From an uncultured Oscillospiraceae bacterium (GTDB lineage Bacteria; Bacillota; Clostridia; Oscillospirales; Ruminococcaceae), in NCBI GenBank assembly GCA_900555435.1, contig USLH01000083.1, forward strand, positions 1-10,194: 10,194 nucleotides of DNA, in the 5' to 3' direction. The translations under genes and the position numbers were made by a program. Shown here piece by piece: positions 1 through 6,035 of the stretch (position 1 is the stretch's first letter; every line of letters starts with the position of its first letter). The notes under the pieces were generated by a model. It was not told the origin of the DNA. It ran no database searches and saw only the letters and a program-made list of their open reading frames with translations.

Positions 1-252
1 GAAAATCTGATTCTTCCGACTTTCCGCAAGCTGAAATTTGTGGACTGCAACAAGCTGTTCTGGCAGAAGCTGATGTACAAGGCATTTCTACGGGCAAAAG
101 CGGGCTGTGACAAGTGGCACGATTACGAGATGACGAGATGTCCCTATCACGACGAATGTGTACGCTACGGCTGCCCGGAACTGTGCTGCTGCTTTTGCGG
201 CAACGACCGCTGCGCTTTATGGGGCAGACGGGGAAACCGGATGCAGCCTTAA
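1..252 (+). CDS. Cys-rich protein, 3' end only; resembles ATC hydrolase family
   Basis: The reading frame is open from base 1, so the gene begins outside the window; 83 codons are visible before the TAA at 250-252. A GTG at position 40 could be read as a start but has no ribosome binding site. The visible part has a basic/aromatic stretch (FWQKLMYKAFLRAK), then CDKWHDYEM, then CPYHDECVRYGCPELCCCFC. This layout resembles, from memory, the C-terminal half of the L-2-amino-thiazoline-4-carboxylic acid hydrolase family (a ring-opening hydrolase named for cysteine production from thiazoline precursors). Members normally continue for some tens of residues after the last Cys cluster, whereas this one ends after GRRGNRMQP. 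It may therefore be truncated, possibly by the adjacent insertion sequence remnant. The family call is tentative; a small cysteine-rich metal-binding protein is the alternative. Confidence 0.5.
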   Translation, partial: ENLILPTFRKLKFVDCNKLFWQKLMYKAFLRAKAGCDKWHDYEMTRCPYHDECVRYGCPELCCCFCGNDRCALWGRRGNRMQP

Positions 253-275
253 CAACAACATAACGCCGGCGAGGG

Positions 276-318
276 GAATGTCAAGGGCGGCGAAGCCGTT
301 TATATATCCTTGACATTC
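276..318. repeat. 11-bp perfect inverted repeat with nested hairpin, likely IS256 end region
   Basis: GAATGTCAAGG at 276-286 is exactly complementary to CCTTGACATTC at 308-318. Inside the 21-base loop a second stem, CGGC/GCCG (288-291 and 295-298, GAA loop), can form. The structure lies just past the stop codon of the transposase remnant on the minus strand, where the end of an IS256-type element is expected. No T tract follows, so a terminator is unlikely. That it is the terminal or subterminal part of the element is inference. Confidence 0.55.
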
Positions 319-332
319 ATCCGCAGCAGGTG

Positions 333-581
333 TTAATCCGGCATACGTTCGGCGAAGGAAATGGACAGCCGGGCATGGATCCGGCTCCAGTCCTGTCGGC
401 GGCCGGTCCGCTTTTCCGTAATATCCATCATCGCCGGATACAGCATTTTGAGCAGACGGTCATCCGTCGGGAAAACGCTCTTTGACTTTGTGACCTTCCG
501 CAGCTGTCGATTAAAGCCCTCGGCCGTATTCGTGGTACAGATCAGACGGCGGACTTCCTGAGAATATTGGAAGCAAGTACT
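333..581 (-). pseudogene. IS256-family transposase, C-terminal remnant
   Basis: About 82 codons on the minus strand match the C-terminal end of IS256/mutator-type transposases: an EVRRLI-TTN stretch, then EGFNRQLRKVTKSKSVFPTD, a GRRQDW motif, and a final FAERMPD before TAA. The Glu of the TNTAEGFN stretch corresponds to the third catalytic residue of the DDE triad. The two catalytic Asp residues, which lie in the missing part, are absent. Several usually conserved positions look mutated (Tyr to Cys in RLICTTN, Trp to Arg in TEKRTGRR), which fits decay. The frame stays open to an ATG at 749, but the 56 upstream codons do not resemble a transposase, so the ORF is a chimera of remnant plus unrelated sequence. 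It cannot be an active enzyme. The full-length family is about 390-420 residues. Confidence 0.85.
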
Positions 582-806
582 GGGATGGTCTCTTCTTTTG
601 CAAAATTTTGATTTTTCAAGGATTCTCTCATGCAATTTAACGAAAGCGGATCCGATGATCTTTTCACAAGGAACGTCACAGAGTTGATTTCTATACTTAT
701 ACCATTTAACAAAGAGCCTTAGCGGTGTGCAATCATTTAACGATGGCAACTACTGCAAATAACCTCTATTTCTGACAAAAGTCTTTCGGTTTTTTATTGC
801 GGTCAC
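582..806. other. AT-rich spacer with no recognised gene
   Basis: The minus-strand frame of the transposase remnant continues through here to position 749 (NQLCDVPCEKIIGSAFVKLHERILEKSK and similar), but I do not recognise the peptide and see no ribosome binding site at its ATG. The stretch is AT-rich compared with the housekeeping genes to the right. It is best read as scar sequence from the insertion and decay of the mobile element. Confidence 0.4.
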
Positions 807-835
807 TTTATTTTTAAAGAGCAGTGTGGTATAAT
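807..835 (+). promoter_or_regulatory. Extended -10 promoter for the prepilin gene
   Basis: A perfect TATAAT (830-835) is preceded by TGG, giving an extended -10 element. The best -35 at a 17-base spacing is the weak TTTATT (807-812), which is common when an extended -10 is present. Transcription would start near 842, leaving a leader of about 65 bases before the ATG at 908. Confidence 0.65.
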
Positions 836-907
836 TAAAAAAATAATTAACGAATAACGGTACAATGAGCGATGCGTTTGTTCTACCAAAGATAAAGCAG
901 GGATTGT

Positions 908-1819
908 ATGAAACGAAATGGATTTACATTGATGGAAACGCTGATTGTCATTGCAATCATTTCCGTATTGATTGCAATTGCAATCCCGATATTTATACAA
1001 CAGCTTGAAAAAGTCAGGGAAGCAGCAGACCTTGCAAATGTGCGCTCCGCTTATGCGCAGGTATCTGCCGAGGCGCTGCTTGAAAGTCCGGATGCCACCG
1101 TGACTGTCAACCTGAAGCAGAAGCAGGCTGACTGGCAATCGCTGGATCCTGTGAATATCGGTGGTATCGTCCATTATAAAAACCAAGGAGACACAGATAA
1201 TTGGAAAGGCGTTGCTGTACCAAACGGAATCTGCGTCGTGTCGTACGATGAGAACTGCGGAATCATTCTTACTTGGAGCGGAAAAGCCGACCCATCTACA
1301 CCTGAATATCCGTTTAACACAAACGTAACAGATTTCTTCTCACTTCTATATGATACGGATTTTTGGAAAAACGGCGATATGAAGAACAAGTCAAACTTTG
1401 AGTTTGACTCCAGATGTTCAAATTCCATCTATGTTCCTTCTATTACCGCAGCGATTGAAAAGCTGGATAACAGTCTTCTGCAGCAGCCGGACTGTACCTG
1501 GGCATATCTTGGCAACGGACAGGATGGGCAGCAGGCTAACCGATACCTTTTCTGGACGTCTCTAAACACAGACAAGGTCGGAACCGGAAAGAAAATTCCT
1601 GTAATCATCCAAACCGGTGATGGAAAATATTATGTTTCCGAAACCACGACCGGACAAAGAAAGGACAAAACCTATGTCACCATCTCGAAATCGCTTACGC
1701 CGAGCCAGTATAAGCAAACCCTGAAAAACGGAGAACAGTTTTCCTCCTTGGAAGCGGCCTACGACGCCTATCTTAACGCCTTGAGTGATTCCAAGTATGA
1801 TTCGGTTCGTAAGCCTTAA
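908..1819 (+). CDS. Orphan type IV prepilin-like protein (class III signal peptide)
   Basis: The 303-residue product starts with a short basic leader MKRNG, then FTLMETLIVIAIISVLIAIAIP. This is the prepilin peptidase signature: cleavage after Gly5, a mature N-terminal Phe, and Glu at mature position 5, followed by a hydrophobic helix to about residue 30 and an amphipathic continuation (QQLEKVREAADLANVRSAYAQ). The remaining ~240 residues form a large, polar outside domain with four cysteines (109, 117, 170, 196), enough for two disulfides. I do not recognise this domain. The start is supported by AGGGA at 899-903. No assembly ATPase, platform protein or prepilin peptidase gene is nearby, so this is either a pseudopilin or pilin assembled by machinery elsewhere, or a surface protein that uses the prepilin export route. 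The gene lies in an AT-rich patch beside an IS remnant, which suggests acquisition. The N-terminal call is firm; the function of the rest is unknown. Confidence 0.85.
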   Translation: MKRNGFTLMETLIVIAIISVLIAIAIPIFIQQLEKVREAADLANVRSAYAQVSAEALLESPDATVTVNLKQKQADWQSLDPVNIGGIVHYKNQGDTDNWKGVAVPNGICVVSYDENCGIILTWSGKADPSTPEYPFNTNVTDFFSLLYDTDFWKNGDMKNKSNFEFDSRCSNSIYVPSITAAIEKLDNSLLQQPDCTWAYLGNGQDGQQANRYLFWTSLNTDKVGTGKKIPVIIQTGDGKYYVSETTTGQRKDKTYVTISKSLTPSQYKQTLKNGEQFSSLEAAYDAYLNALSDSKYDSVRKP

Positions 1820-1991
1820 GGCACTTTGTTCCACAATAACCTCTGATTCCGGAAAAGCCGAGACCAAAAGCAAAAATCCGGATTTGATTATAAGTCAGTT
1901 CGCAGTGCGCATTTTTTTATTTTGGCTATACGATTTCATTAACGAAATCTCTGTGCCTGGTGCAAATTGCATCGTTTGAGTCTTTGCTTTC
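1820..1991. other. Intergenic stretch downstream of the prepilin gene
   Basis: No gene is visible here. It holds AATAACCTCT at 1835-1844, also present upstream of the prepilin gene at 758-767, and a small inverted repeat GATTTC/GAAATC around 1930-1950. It ends in a strong terminator. Confidence 0.4.
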
Positions 1992-2034
1992 AAAATCGGT
2001 AAGCGTTTCAGAATGCTTGCCGATTTTATTTTTT
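1992..2034 (+). terminator. Rho-independent terminator after the prepilin gene
   Basis: AAAATCGGTAAGC (1992-2004) pairs over 13 positions (one G-T wobble) with GCTTGCCGATTTT (2015-2027), with a 10-base loop. A T-rich tract, ATTTTTT, follows at 2028-2034. It lies about 170 bases past the prepilin stop. Confidence 0.85.
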
Positions 2035-2066
2035 CCGCTTTCGATAGGTGTCTGCATCTCCAGCCG

Positions 2067-2106
2067 AAAAAGAAAAGCAGCGGGTCTTAAAAGGTCCGCT
2101 GCTTTT
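2067..2106 (-). terminator. Rho-independent terminator of the LOG gene
   Basis: An 11-bp perfect stem (2073-2083 with 2096-2106, AAAAGCAGCGG/CCGCTGCTTTT) has a 12-base loop. On the minus strand it is followed by TTTTCTTTTT. It begins 20 bases after the LOG stop codon. The plus-strand side has only TTTT followed by AA, so it works best for the minus strand. Confidence 0.85.
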
Positions 2107-2125
2107 AACTTGGAAACAGAAACAT

Positions 2126-2662
2126 TCAGGGCATTTGGAGAAGGGAGCGGATCTCAGCGAGATCCTTTGCAAAATGGATCCCGGACAGCCGGCTTTGGTC
2201 GGAAAGTCCCGTTTCCACCATGTGCCGGAGCAGGACCTTCAAACCGCTGTAATAGCCGTTTAAGTCATAAAGAATGCAGGACGCCTTCAGCTGCCCCATG
2301 GCGACCCTGGACATGACCTCGGAGATCTCTTCCAGCGTCCCGGTCCCGCCGGGGAACGCCAGAAAGGCGTCGCCCAGCTCGATCATTTTTGCCTTCCGCT
2401 CCGCCATGTCCCGGGTGACGATCAGCCGGGTCAGCCCTTCGCACTGGGCTTTCGCATCGATGAAAAACTGCGGCTCTACGCCGATGGCCGTCCCGCCGGC
2501 TTCCAAAACGCTTCGGGCCAGCTCGCCCATCAGCCCGCTTTTGGAGCCGCCGTAGACCAGCCCGTTCCCACTTTCCCCGATCCAATGCCCCAATTCCCGC
2601 ACGGCTTCCCGGAAAGCCGGATCGTTTCCTTCGTTTGCCCCAAGATAAACGGTGAGTTTCAT
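2126..2662 (-). CDS. LOG family protein (TIGR00730), nucleoside 5'-monophosphate phosphoribohydrolase type
   Basis: The product is 178 residues, normal for the family. It has the Rossmann-like N-terminus MKLTVYLGANEGNDP, the LVYGGSKSGLMG stretch (35-46), an MAERKAKM helix (86-93) and the diagnostic PGGTGTLEE motif (104-112, PGGxGTxxE). LOG proteins, once misannotated as lysine decarboxylases, cleave the base from nucleoside monophosphates such as AMP or cytokinin riboside monophosphates in the cytoplasm; the physiological substrate in bacteria is usually unknown. I chose the ATG at 2662 over the in-frame ATG at 2686: family members begin at the MKLTVY-like strand, an AAAGGAAGGG-type ribosome binding site lies just upstream of 2662, and the 2686 ATG abuts a hairpin's T tract. 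A good promoter lies at 2731-2759, but a terminator-like hairpin sits between promoter and gene. Confidence 0.9.
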   Translation of the reverse strand: MKLTVYLGANEGNDPAFREAVRELGHWIGESGNGLVYGGSKSGLMGELARSVLEAGGTAIGVEPQFFIDAKAQCEGLTRLIVTRDMAERKAKMIELGDAFLAFPGGTGTLEEISEVMSRVAMGQLKASCILYDLNGYYSGLKVLLRHMVETGLSDQSRLSGIHFAKDLAEIRSLLQMP

Positions 2663-2686
2663 GATCTCCGCCCTTCCTTTCTGCAT

Positions 2687-2718
2687 AAAAAGGCAGCCGG
2701 CCGATGAGCCGGACTGCC
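2687..2718 (-). terminator. Terminator hairpin between the small membrane-protein gene and LOG
   Basis: On the minus strand GGCAG-T-CCGGC pairs with GCCGGCTGCC (10 bp, one bulged T, 6-base loop; 2692-2718), followed directly by TTTTT (2691-2687). It would end transcripts of the 49-residue gene. It also lies about 10 bases after the predicted start of transcripts from the promoter at 2731-2759, so it is in the LOG leader and could act as an attenuator or a protective 5' hairpin. The structure is clear; the regulatory role is inference. Confidence 0.75.
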
Positions 2719-2730
2719 GATGCTGTGCTT

Positions 2731-2759
2731 ATTTTATCAGAGTTTTTCGGAGCTGTCAA
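2731..2759 (-). promoter_or_regulatory. Strong promoter for the LOG gene
   Basis: Reading the minus strand, a perfect TTGACA (2759-2754) is separated by 17 bases from TAAAAT (2736-2731), which is preceded by TGA, an extended -10. The -35 overlaps the TGA stop codon of the 49-residue gene. The predicted start is near 2724. Confidence 0.7.
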
Positions 2760-2905
2760 TCGGTGGGGGTGCTTTGCTTCTTTTTGAGGAGCTTCTTTTG
2801 CAGGAAGCGCCGCAGGGCACTCCGAACTCCGACGCAGAAGGAGAACGTAAAAACAACGGTAAGCAGGGTGTACCAGAATTCTTTCTGGAGCAAAAGTCCG
2901 GGCAT
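2756..2905 (-). CDS. Small single-pass membrane protein, 49 residues
   Basis: This short minus-strand gene encodes MPGLLLQKEFWYTLLTVVFT and then FSFCVGV, followed by a strongly basic tail (RSALRRFLQKKLLKKKQ). One membrane helix is visible at about residues 11-27, and the basic tail predicts that the C-terminus faces the cytoplasm. I do not recognise the family, and no catalytic motif is present. Although it is tiny, the support for a real gene is good: GGGAGGT (2917-2911) lies 5 bases before the ATG, a TTGACA promoter with 17-base spacing lies upstream, a palindromic operator-like site sits in the leader, and a terminator hairpin follows the stop by 37 bases. Such proteins often modulate a larger membrane complex or respond to stress, but no partner is evident here. 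Confidence 0.7.
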   Translation of the reverse strand: MPGLLLQKEFWYTLLTVVFTFSFCVGVRSALRRFLQKKLLKKKQSTPTD

Positions 2906-2952
2906 AGTGTACCTCCCTTTCAAAAAGCCGCTGAAATGGGGGAATTTTTAGG

Positions 2953-2966
2953 TTAGCATATGCTAA
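2953..2966. promoter_or_regulatory. 14-bp perfect palindrome, probable operator
   Basis: TTAGCATATGCTAA is an exact palindrome lying just downstream of the -10 of the promoter for the 49-residue gene, where a bound dimeric repressor would block transcription. Size and symmetry fit MarR-type operators. The left flank reads TTAGGTTAGC, like one half of a DtxR/IdeR box, but the half-site spacing does not fit that consensus. The regulator is not identifiable from this window. Confidence 0.55.
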
Positions 2967-2976
2967 TTACAATTAC

Positions 2977-3005
2977 AGCATACCGCATGATCTGCTTTTT
3001 GTCAA
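2977..3005 (-). promoter_or_regulatory. Promoter for the 49-residue membrane protein gene
   Basis: On the minus strand, a perfect TTGACA (3005-3000), 17 bases, then TATGCT (2982-2977, 4 of 6 matches to the -10 consensus). The start would be near 2970, giving a leader of about 65 bases that contains the palindrome at 2953-2966. Confidence 0.65.
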
Positions 3006-3010
3006 GGGAA

Positions 3011-3026
3011 AAGGACAAATGTCCTT
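3011..3026 (-). terminator. Short hairpin, possible weak terminator of the amidase transcript
   Basis: AAGGAC/GTCCTT with a 4-base loop can form a small stem. On the minus strand it is followed by TTTTCCC. It lies about 185 bases after the amidase stop and just upstream of the next -35 element. The stem is short, so the call is weak. Confidence 0.3.
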
Positions 3027-3210
3027 ATTTTGATCGTTGTTATTGGTCGAATACATCGGCGTTTTGGCGAAAGGAATAGTAAAGTCTCTATATAACCCCT
3101 GAAAGGCAGATCCTGCCGTTATTTTCTGATCCGTTTTTATGGGAGACGATGAGGAGCTTTGGCAAATTAGGCTGCAACAGCATAAATCCAAGAACGAGGG
3201 ACAGATCCGG
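3027..3210. other. Intergenic stretch downstream of the amidase gene
   Basis: No convincing gene is present: open frames on both strands lack ribosome binding sites and recognisable composition. A 5-bp stem GGCAG/CTGCC (3105-3109 and 3113-3117) is the only other structure noticed. Confidence 0.35.
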
Positions 3211-3945
3211 TCATTCCGGCGTGATAAAATCAGCGGCCACATAGCCGATGACGGTTCCGTACCGGACGACGTACCAGTCTTCCCAATGCCCCAAAAGGGT
3301 CAGGGGAGCCCCTTTCGGGGCAAAGGCGAGGACGGTTCCCTCCGGCTTTTCCCGGATCCGGAGAGGGCCGGTGCGGGTCGTGACGATGCCGGTTCGGATG
3401 GGGATCGGCTCCGCAAAGGGAAGGCCAAAGTATTCCGTCAGGGAAAAGGCCACGTTCCGGGCGATACGGGAGATGTTTTCCGTGATCCAGTCGGCGTCCT
3501 CCCGGTTATCGTGGTAGGCGAATTCAATGAGCACCGCCGGGGGACGGGTTTTTGTTACTTCTCCCAGCGTGGTGGTGGGAAGGGCACGAACCCGATCGGG
3601 AAGAGGATAGATCCGCCGGAGGTTGGCGGCGATGATCCGGGCGGCCCGGCGGCCGCTTTGGCTTTTTGGGGAATAGTAGACGTCGGTTCCCCGGTAGGTG
3701 CCGTACTGCCCTTCCGGGGCGGCGTTGGAATGGAGCGCCAGATAGAAGTCATAAGAGCCGAGGTGTGACTGGGCGATGGAGGAAGCGGCGGTCATATCCG
3801 GGGTGTTCCGGGTAAAGCGGATGCCGTTGGCGGTGAGATAGGGCTCCATTTCGTCGGCGATGCGGTTCATGTAGGATTCCTCCGTACCGCCGGTGACATA
3901 GAAATTTCCTTCCTGGGTAGAGGGGCTCAGATAGATGCGGGGCAT
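3211..3945 (-). CDS. N-acetylmuramoyl-L-alanine amidase (Amidase_3 type) with C-terminal SH3-like domain
   Basis: The 244-residue protein would cleave the bond between N-acetylmuramic acid and L-alanine in peptidoglycan. Residues 3-175 look like an Amidase_3 fold: RIYLSPSTQEGN at the N-terminus, Glu22/Glu23 after a Gly-Gly, YLALHSNA with His72, and LIEFAYHDN with the probable catalytic Glu141. The first zinc-ligand His of the usual GHGG motif is replaced by SPSTQ, a variant I know from other clostridial amidases. Residues about 187-242 (GPLRIREKPEGTVLAFAPKG, then WYVVRYGTVIGYVAADFI) form a bacterial SH3-type wall-binding domain. No signal peptide is visible, so it may leave the cell by lysis or a non-classical route, or belong to a phage- or sporulation-type class. 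The start is supported by AAAGGA 9 bases upstream. It is divergent from recQ. Confidence 0.88.
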   Translation of the reverse strand: MPRIYLSPSTQEGNFYVTGGTEESYMNRIADEMEPYLTANGIRFTRNTPDMTAASSIAQSHLGSYDFYLALHSNAAPEGQYGTYRGTDVYYSPKSQSGRRAARIIAANLRRIYPLPDRVRALPTTTLGEVTKTRPPAVLIEFAYHDNREDADWITENISRIARNVAFSLTEYFGLPFAEPIPIRTGIVTTRTGPLRIREKPEGTVLAFAPKGAPLTLLGHWEDWYVVRYGTVIGYVAADFITPE

Positions 3946-4150
3946 AAGATCCCGTCCTTTCTTATGGGATAGAATCGGGGAAGGTAAGGATGCGGAACGG
4001 AAAGACAGGTGTTTTCATTCGGTGGAAACAGGGACTTTTCCAGCGTATGCGGTGGGGATTTTTTGGGTGCGGGAGAGAATAAAAAGGGAGAAAAAGGGAT
4101 GGTTCAGGGGATAAGGAAGGAGATTCTGCAGGGAGCCGGCTGCCGTGCGG

Positions 4151-4179
4151 TTGCGGCGGCGGAAAAATTGTGGTAAAAT
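4151..4179 (+). promoter_or_regulatory. recQ promoter with extended -10
   Basis: TTGCGG (4151-4156), 17 bases, TAAAAT (4174-4179) preceded by TGG. Transcription would start near 4186, about 20 bases before the ATG at 4205, which rules out the in-frame ATG at 4145 as a start. Confidence 0.65.
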
Positions 4180-4204
4180 GGGACGAAGAAAAAGGGGTGG
4201 CGAG

Positions 4205-6028
4205 ATGGATGCAAAACAGATCCTTCGGGAGGTTTTCGGATATGAAGCCTTTCGGGGCGGACAGGAACCGCTGATCCGGTCGATCTTGAGCGGGCGGGAC
4301 ACCCTGGGGATCATGCCTACGGGAGCAGGGAAGTCTCTCTGCTATCAGGTACCGGCTCTGGCGATGGAAGGGATCACAGTGGTAGTCTCGCCGCTGATCT
4401 CGCTGATGAAGGATCAGGTGGAAGCACTGATCCAGGCAGGCGTCCCGGCGGCATATCTGAACAGCTCTTTAACGCCGACGCAGTTTCAGAAAGCCATGGA
4501 GCGGACAAGGGCAGGGGCTTATAAGATCCTTTATGCGGCGCCGGAACGGCTGGAAACGGAGAGCTTCCTGTCCTTTGCGAAGGAAGCAGAGATCTCCATG
4601 GTCTGCGTGGACGAGGCTCACTGCGTGTCGCAGTGGGGGCAGGACTTCCGTCCCAGCTACCGGCGGATCCCGGAGCTGATCCGGGCATTGTCCAAACGGC
4701 CGGTGGTCAGCGCCTTTACGGCTACGGCCACGGCCCAGGTCCGGGACGACATTGTAAGGCTTCTGGAGCTTTCCGACCCCTTTGTCCTGACTACCGGGTT
4801 CGACCGGCCGAACCTTTATTTTGAGGTACAGCAGCCAAAGGACAAGCAGGCTGCCCTTCTGAAGATCTTAAACGATCGACCCGGGCGGAGCGCCATCGTC
4901 TACTGCGCCACCCGGAAGGGCGTGGAAGAGGTAACGGAGCGGCTTTTAAAAGAAGGAATTTCCGCTGCCCGGTATCACGCAGGGCTTTCCGAAGAAGAGC
5001 GGCGGGAGAACCAGGAGGATTTCCTCTACGACCGGAAAACGGTGATGGTCGCCACCAACGCTTTCGGCATGGGGATCGACAAGTCAAATGTTTCCTTGGT
5101 CGTCCACTACAATATGCCGAAGAATCCGGAAAGCTACTATCAGGAAGCGGGTCGTGCCGGACGGGATGGTTCGGCGGCGGACTGCATCCTTTTGTACAGT
5201 GGGCAGGACGTGGTCACCGACCGGTTCCTCATCGACAAGGCCGGGGAGGACGGGGAGCTGGATCCGGAAACAGCAGCGGCAGTCCGGGCATTGGATCTGG
5301 AGCGGCTGAAGACCATGACCTTTTACTGCCACACCGCTCAGTGCCTGCGGGGGTATCTGCTGCGGTATTTCGGGGAAGAAGCGCCGGAAACTTGCGGAAA
5401 CTGCAGCAACTGCTTAAAAGCCTTCGAGGTCTCCGACGTGACGGTGGAAGCCCAGAAGATCTTATCCTGTGTCTCCCGGATGCGGCAGCGGTTCGGGGTA
5501 AAGATGGTCTGCGACGTATTAAGGGGGAGCAAGTCCGAGCGGATCCGGCAGCTGGGGCTGGATCGGCTTTCCACCTACGGGCTCTTATCCAATCTGCCGG
5601 AGACGTCCCTGCGGGAGATTATCCGAGGGCTGCAGGAGCAGGAGCTTCTGCGGGACAGCGGCGGGGAATACCCGGTCTTAAAGCTGACGGAAGGGTCGCT
5701 TTCGGTGCTCAGGGGGGAGCGGAAGGTGGAGATCCGGAAAAGCCGTGCCCTTGCGGAAAAAACGGAACAGAAAAAGAAGTCAGCAGCGGTGGAGGAAAAG
5801 GCGGAGCCCGCCCTTTACGAAAAGCTCCGCAATTTGCGTGGGGAGCTTGCCCGGAAGCAGCGGGTCCCGGCCTATGTGGTGTTTACCGATGCGGCTCTTG
5901 CGGATATGTGCCGGAAGAAGCCGAAAACGCCGGAGGAGTTTTTAGAGGTCTCCGGCGTGGGGCAGAAGAAATTGGAACGGTATGGGGAGGTTTTCCTCAA
6001 AGCGATTCGGGAAGAATCAGGCGATTAA
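4205..6028 (+). CDS. recQ: ATP-dependent DNA helicase RecQ
   Basis: This 607-residue superfamily 2 helicase unwinds DNA 3' to 5' in recombinational repair and replication-fork rescue. In order: the RecQ motif 0 region (FGYEAFRGGQEPLI, 11-24), Walker A TGAGKS (39-44), DEAH box (136-139), the SAFTATAT motif (169-176), and motif VI QEAGRAGRDG (313-322). The zinc site has Cys380, Cys397, Cys400 and Cys403, followed by a winged-helix RQC domain (about 410-510). A Lys/Glu-rich linker (515-533) leads to an HRDC domain (about 534-605, ending in GVGQKKLERYGEVFLKAI). All key residues are present and the length is typical. The ATG at 4205 is chosen over the one at 4145 because AAGGGG lies 7 bases before it and the promoter lies between the two. 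It is a monocistronic unit, divergent from the amidase and convergent with pnuC. Confidence 0.97.
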   Translation: MDAKQILREVFGYEAFRGGQEPLIRSILSGRDTLGIMPTGAGKSLCYQVPALAMEGITVVVSPLISLMKDQVEALIQAGVPAAYLNSSLTPTQFQKAMERTRAGAYKILYAAPERLETESFLSFAKEAEISMVCVDEAHCVSQWGQDFRPSYRRIPELIRALSKRPVVSAFTATATAQVRDDIVRLLELSDPFVLTTGFDRPNLYFEVQQPKDKQAALLKILNDRPGRSAIVYCATRKGVEEVTERLLKEGISAARYHAGLSEEERRENQEDFLYDRKTVMVATNAFGMGIDKSNVSLVVHYNMPKNPESYYQEAGRAGRDGSAADCILLYSGQDVVTDRFLIDKAGEDGELDPETAAAVRALDLERLKTMTFYCHTAQCLRGYLLRYFGEEAPETCGNCSNCLKAFEVSDVTVEAQKILSCVSRMRQRFGVKMVCDVLRGSKSERIRQLGLDRLSTYGLLSNLPETSLREIIRGLQEQELLRDSGGEYPVLKLTEGSLSVLRGERKVEIRKSRALAEKTEQKKKSAAVEEKAEPALYEKLRNLRGELARKQRVPAYVVFTDAALADMCRKKPKTPEEFLEVSGVGQKKLERYGEVFLKAIREESGD

Positions 6029-6035
6029 AAGGAAA

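Noticed and set aside
2953..2970. DtxR/IdeR iron box
   Set aside because: One flank matches a half site, but the two TTAG/CTAA halves are spaced too widely for the 19-bp consensus, so I call it only a generic operator.
2973..3242. Minus-strand 89-residue frame overlapping the amidase 3' end
   Set aside because: It overlaps the amidase coding sequence and the small gene's promoter, and has low-complexity Ser/Cys-rich composition and no ribosome binding site.
4099..4176. Tiny plus-strand frame (about 25 codons, starting MVQGIRKEILQ) with an AGGGAG-like site upstream
   Set aside because: It ends inside the recQ promoter, has no recognisable feature, and the purine-rich upstream run makes a chance ribosome binding site likely.
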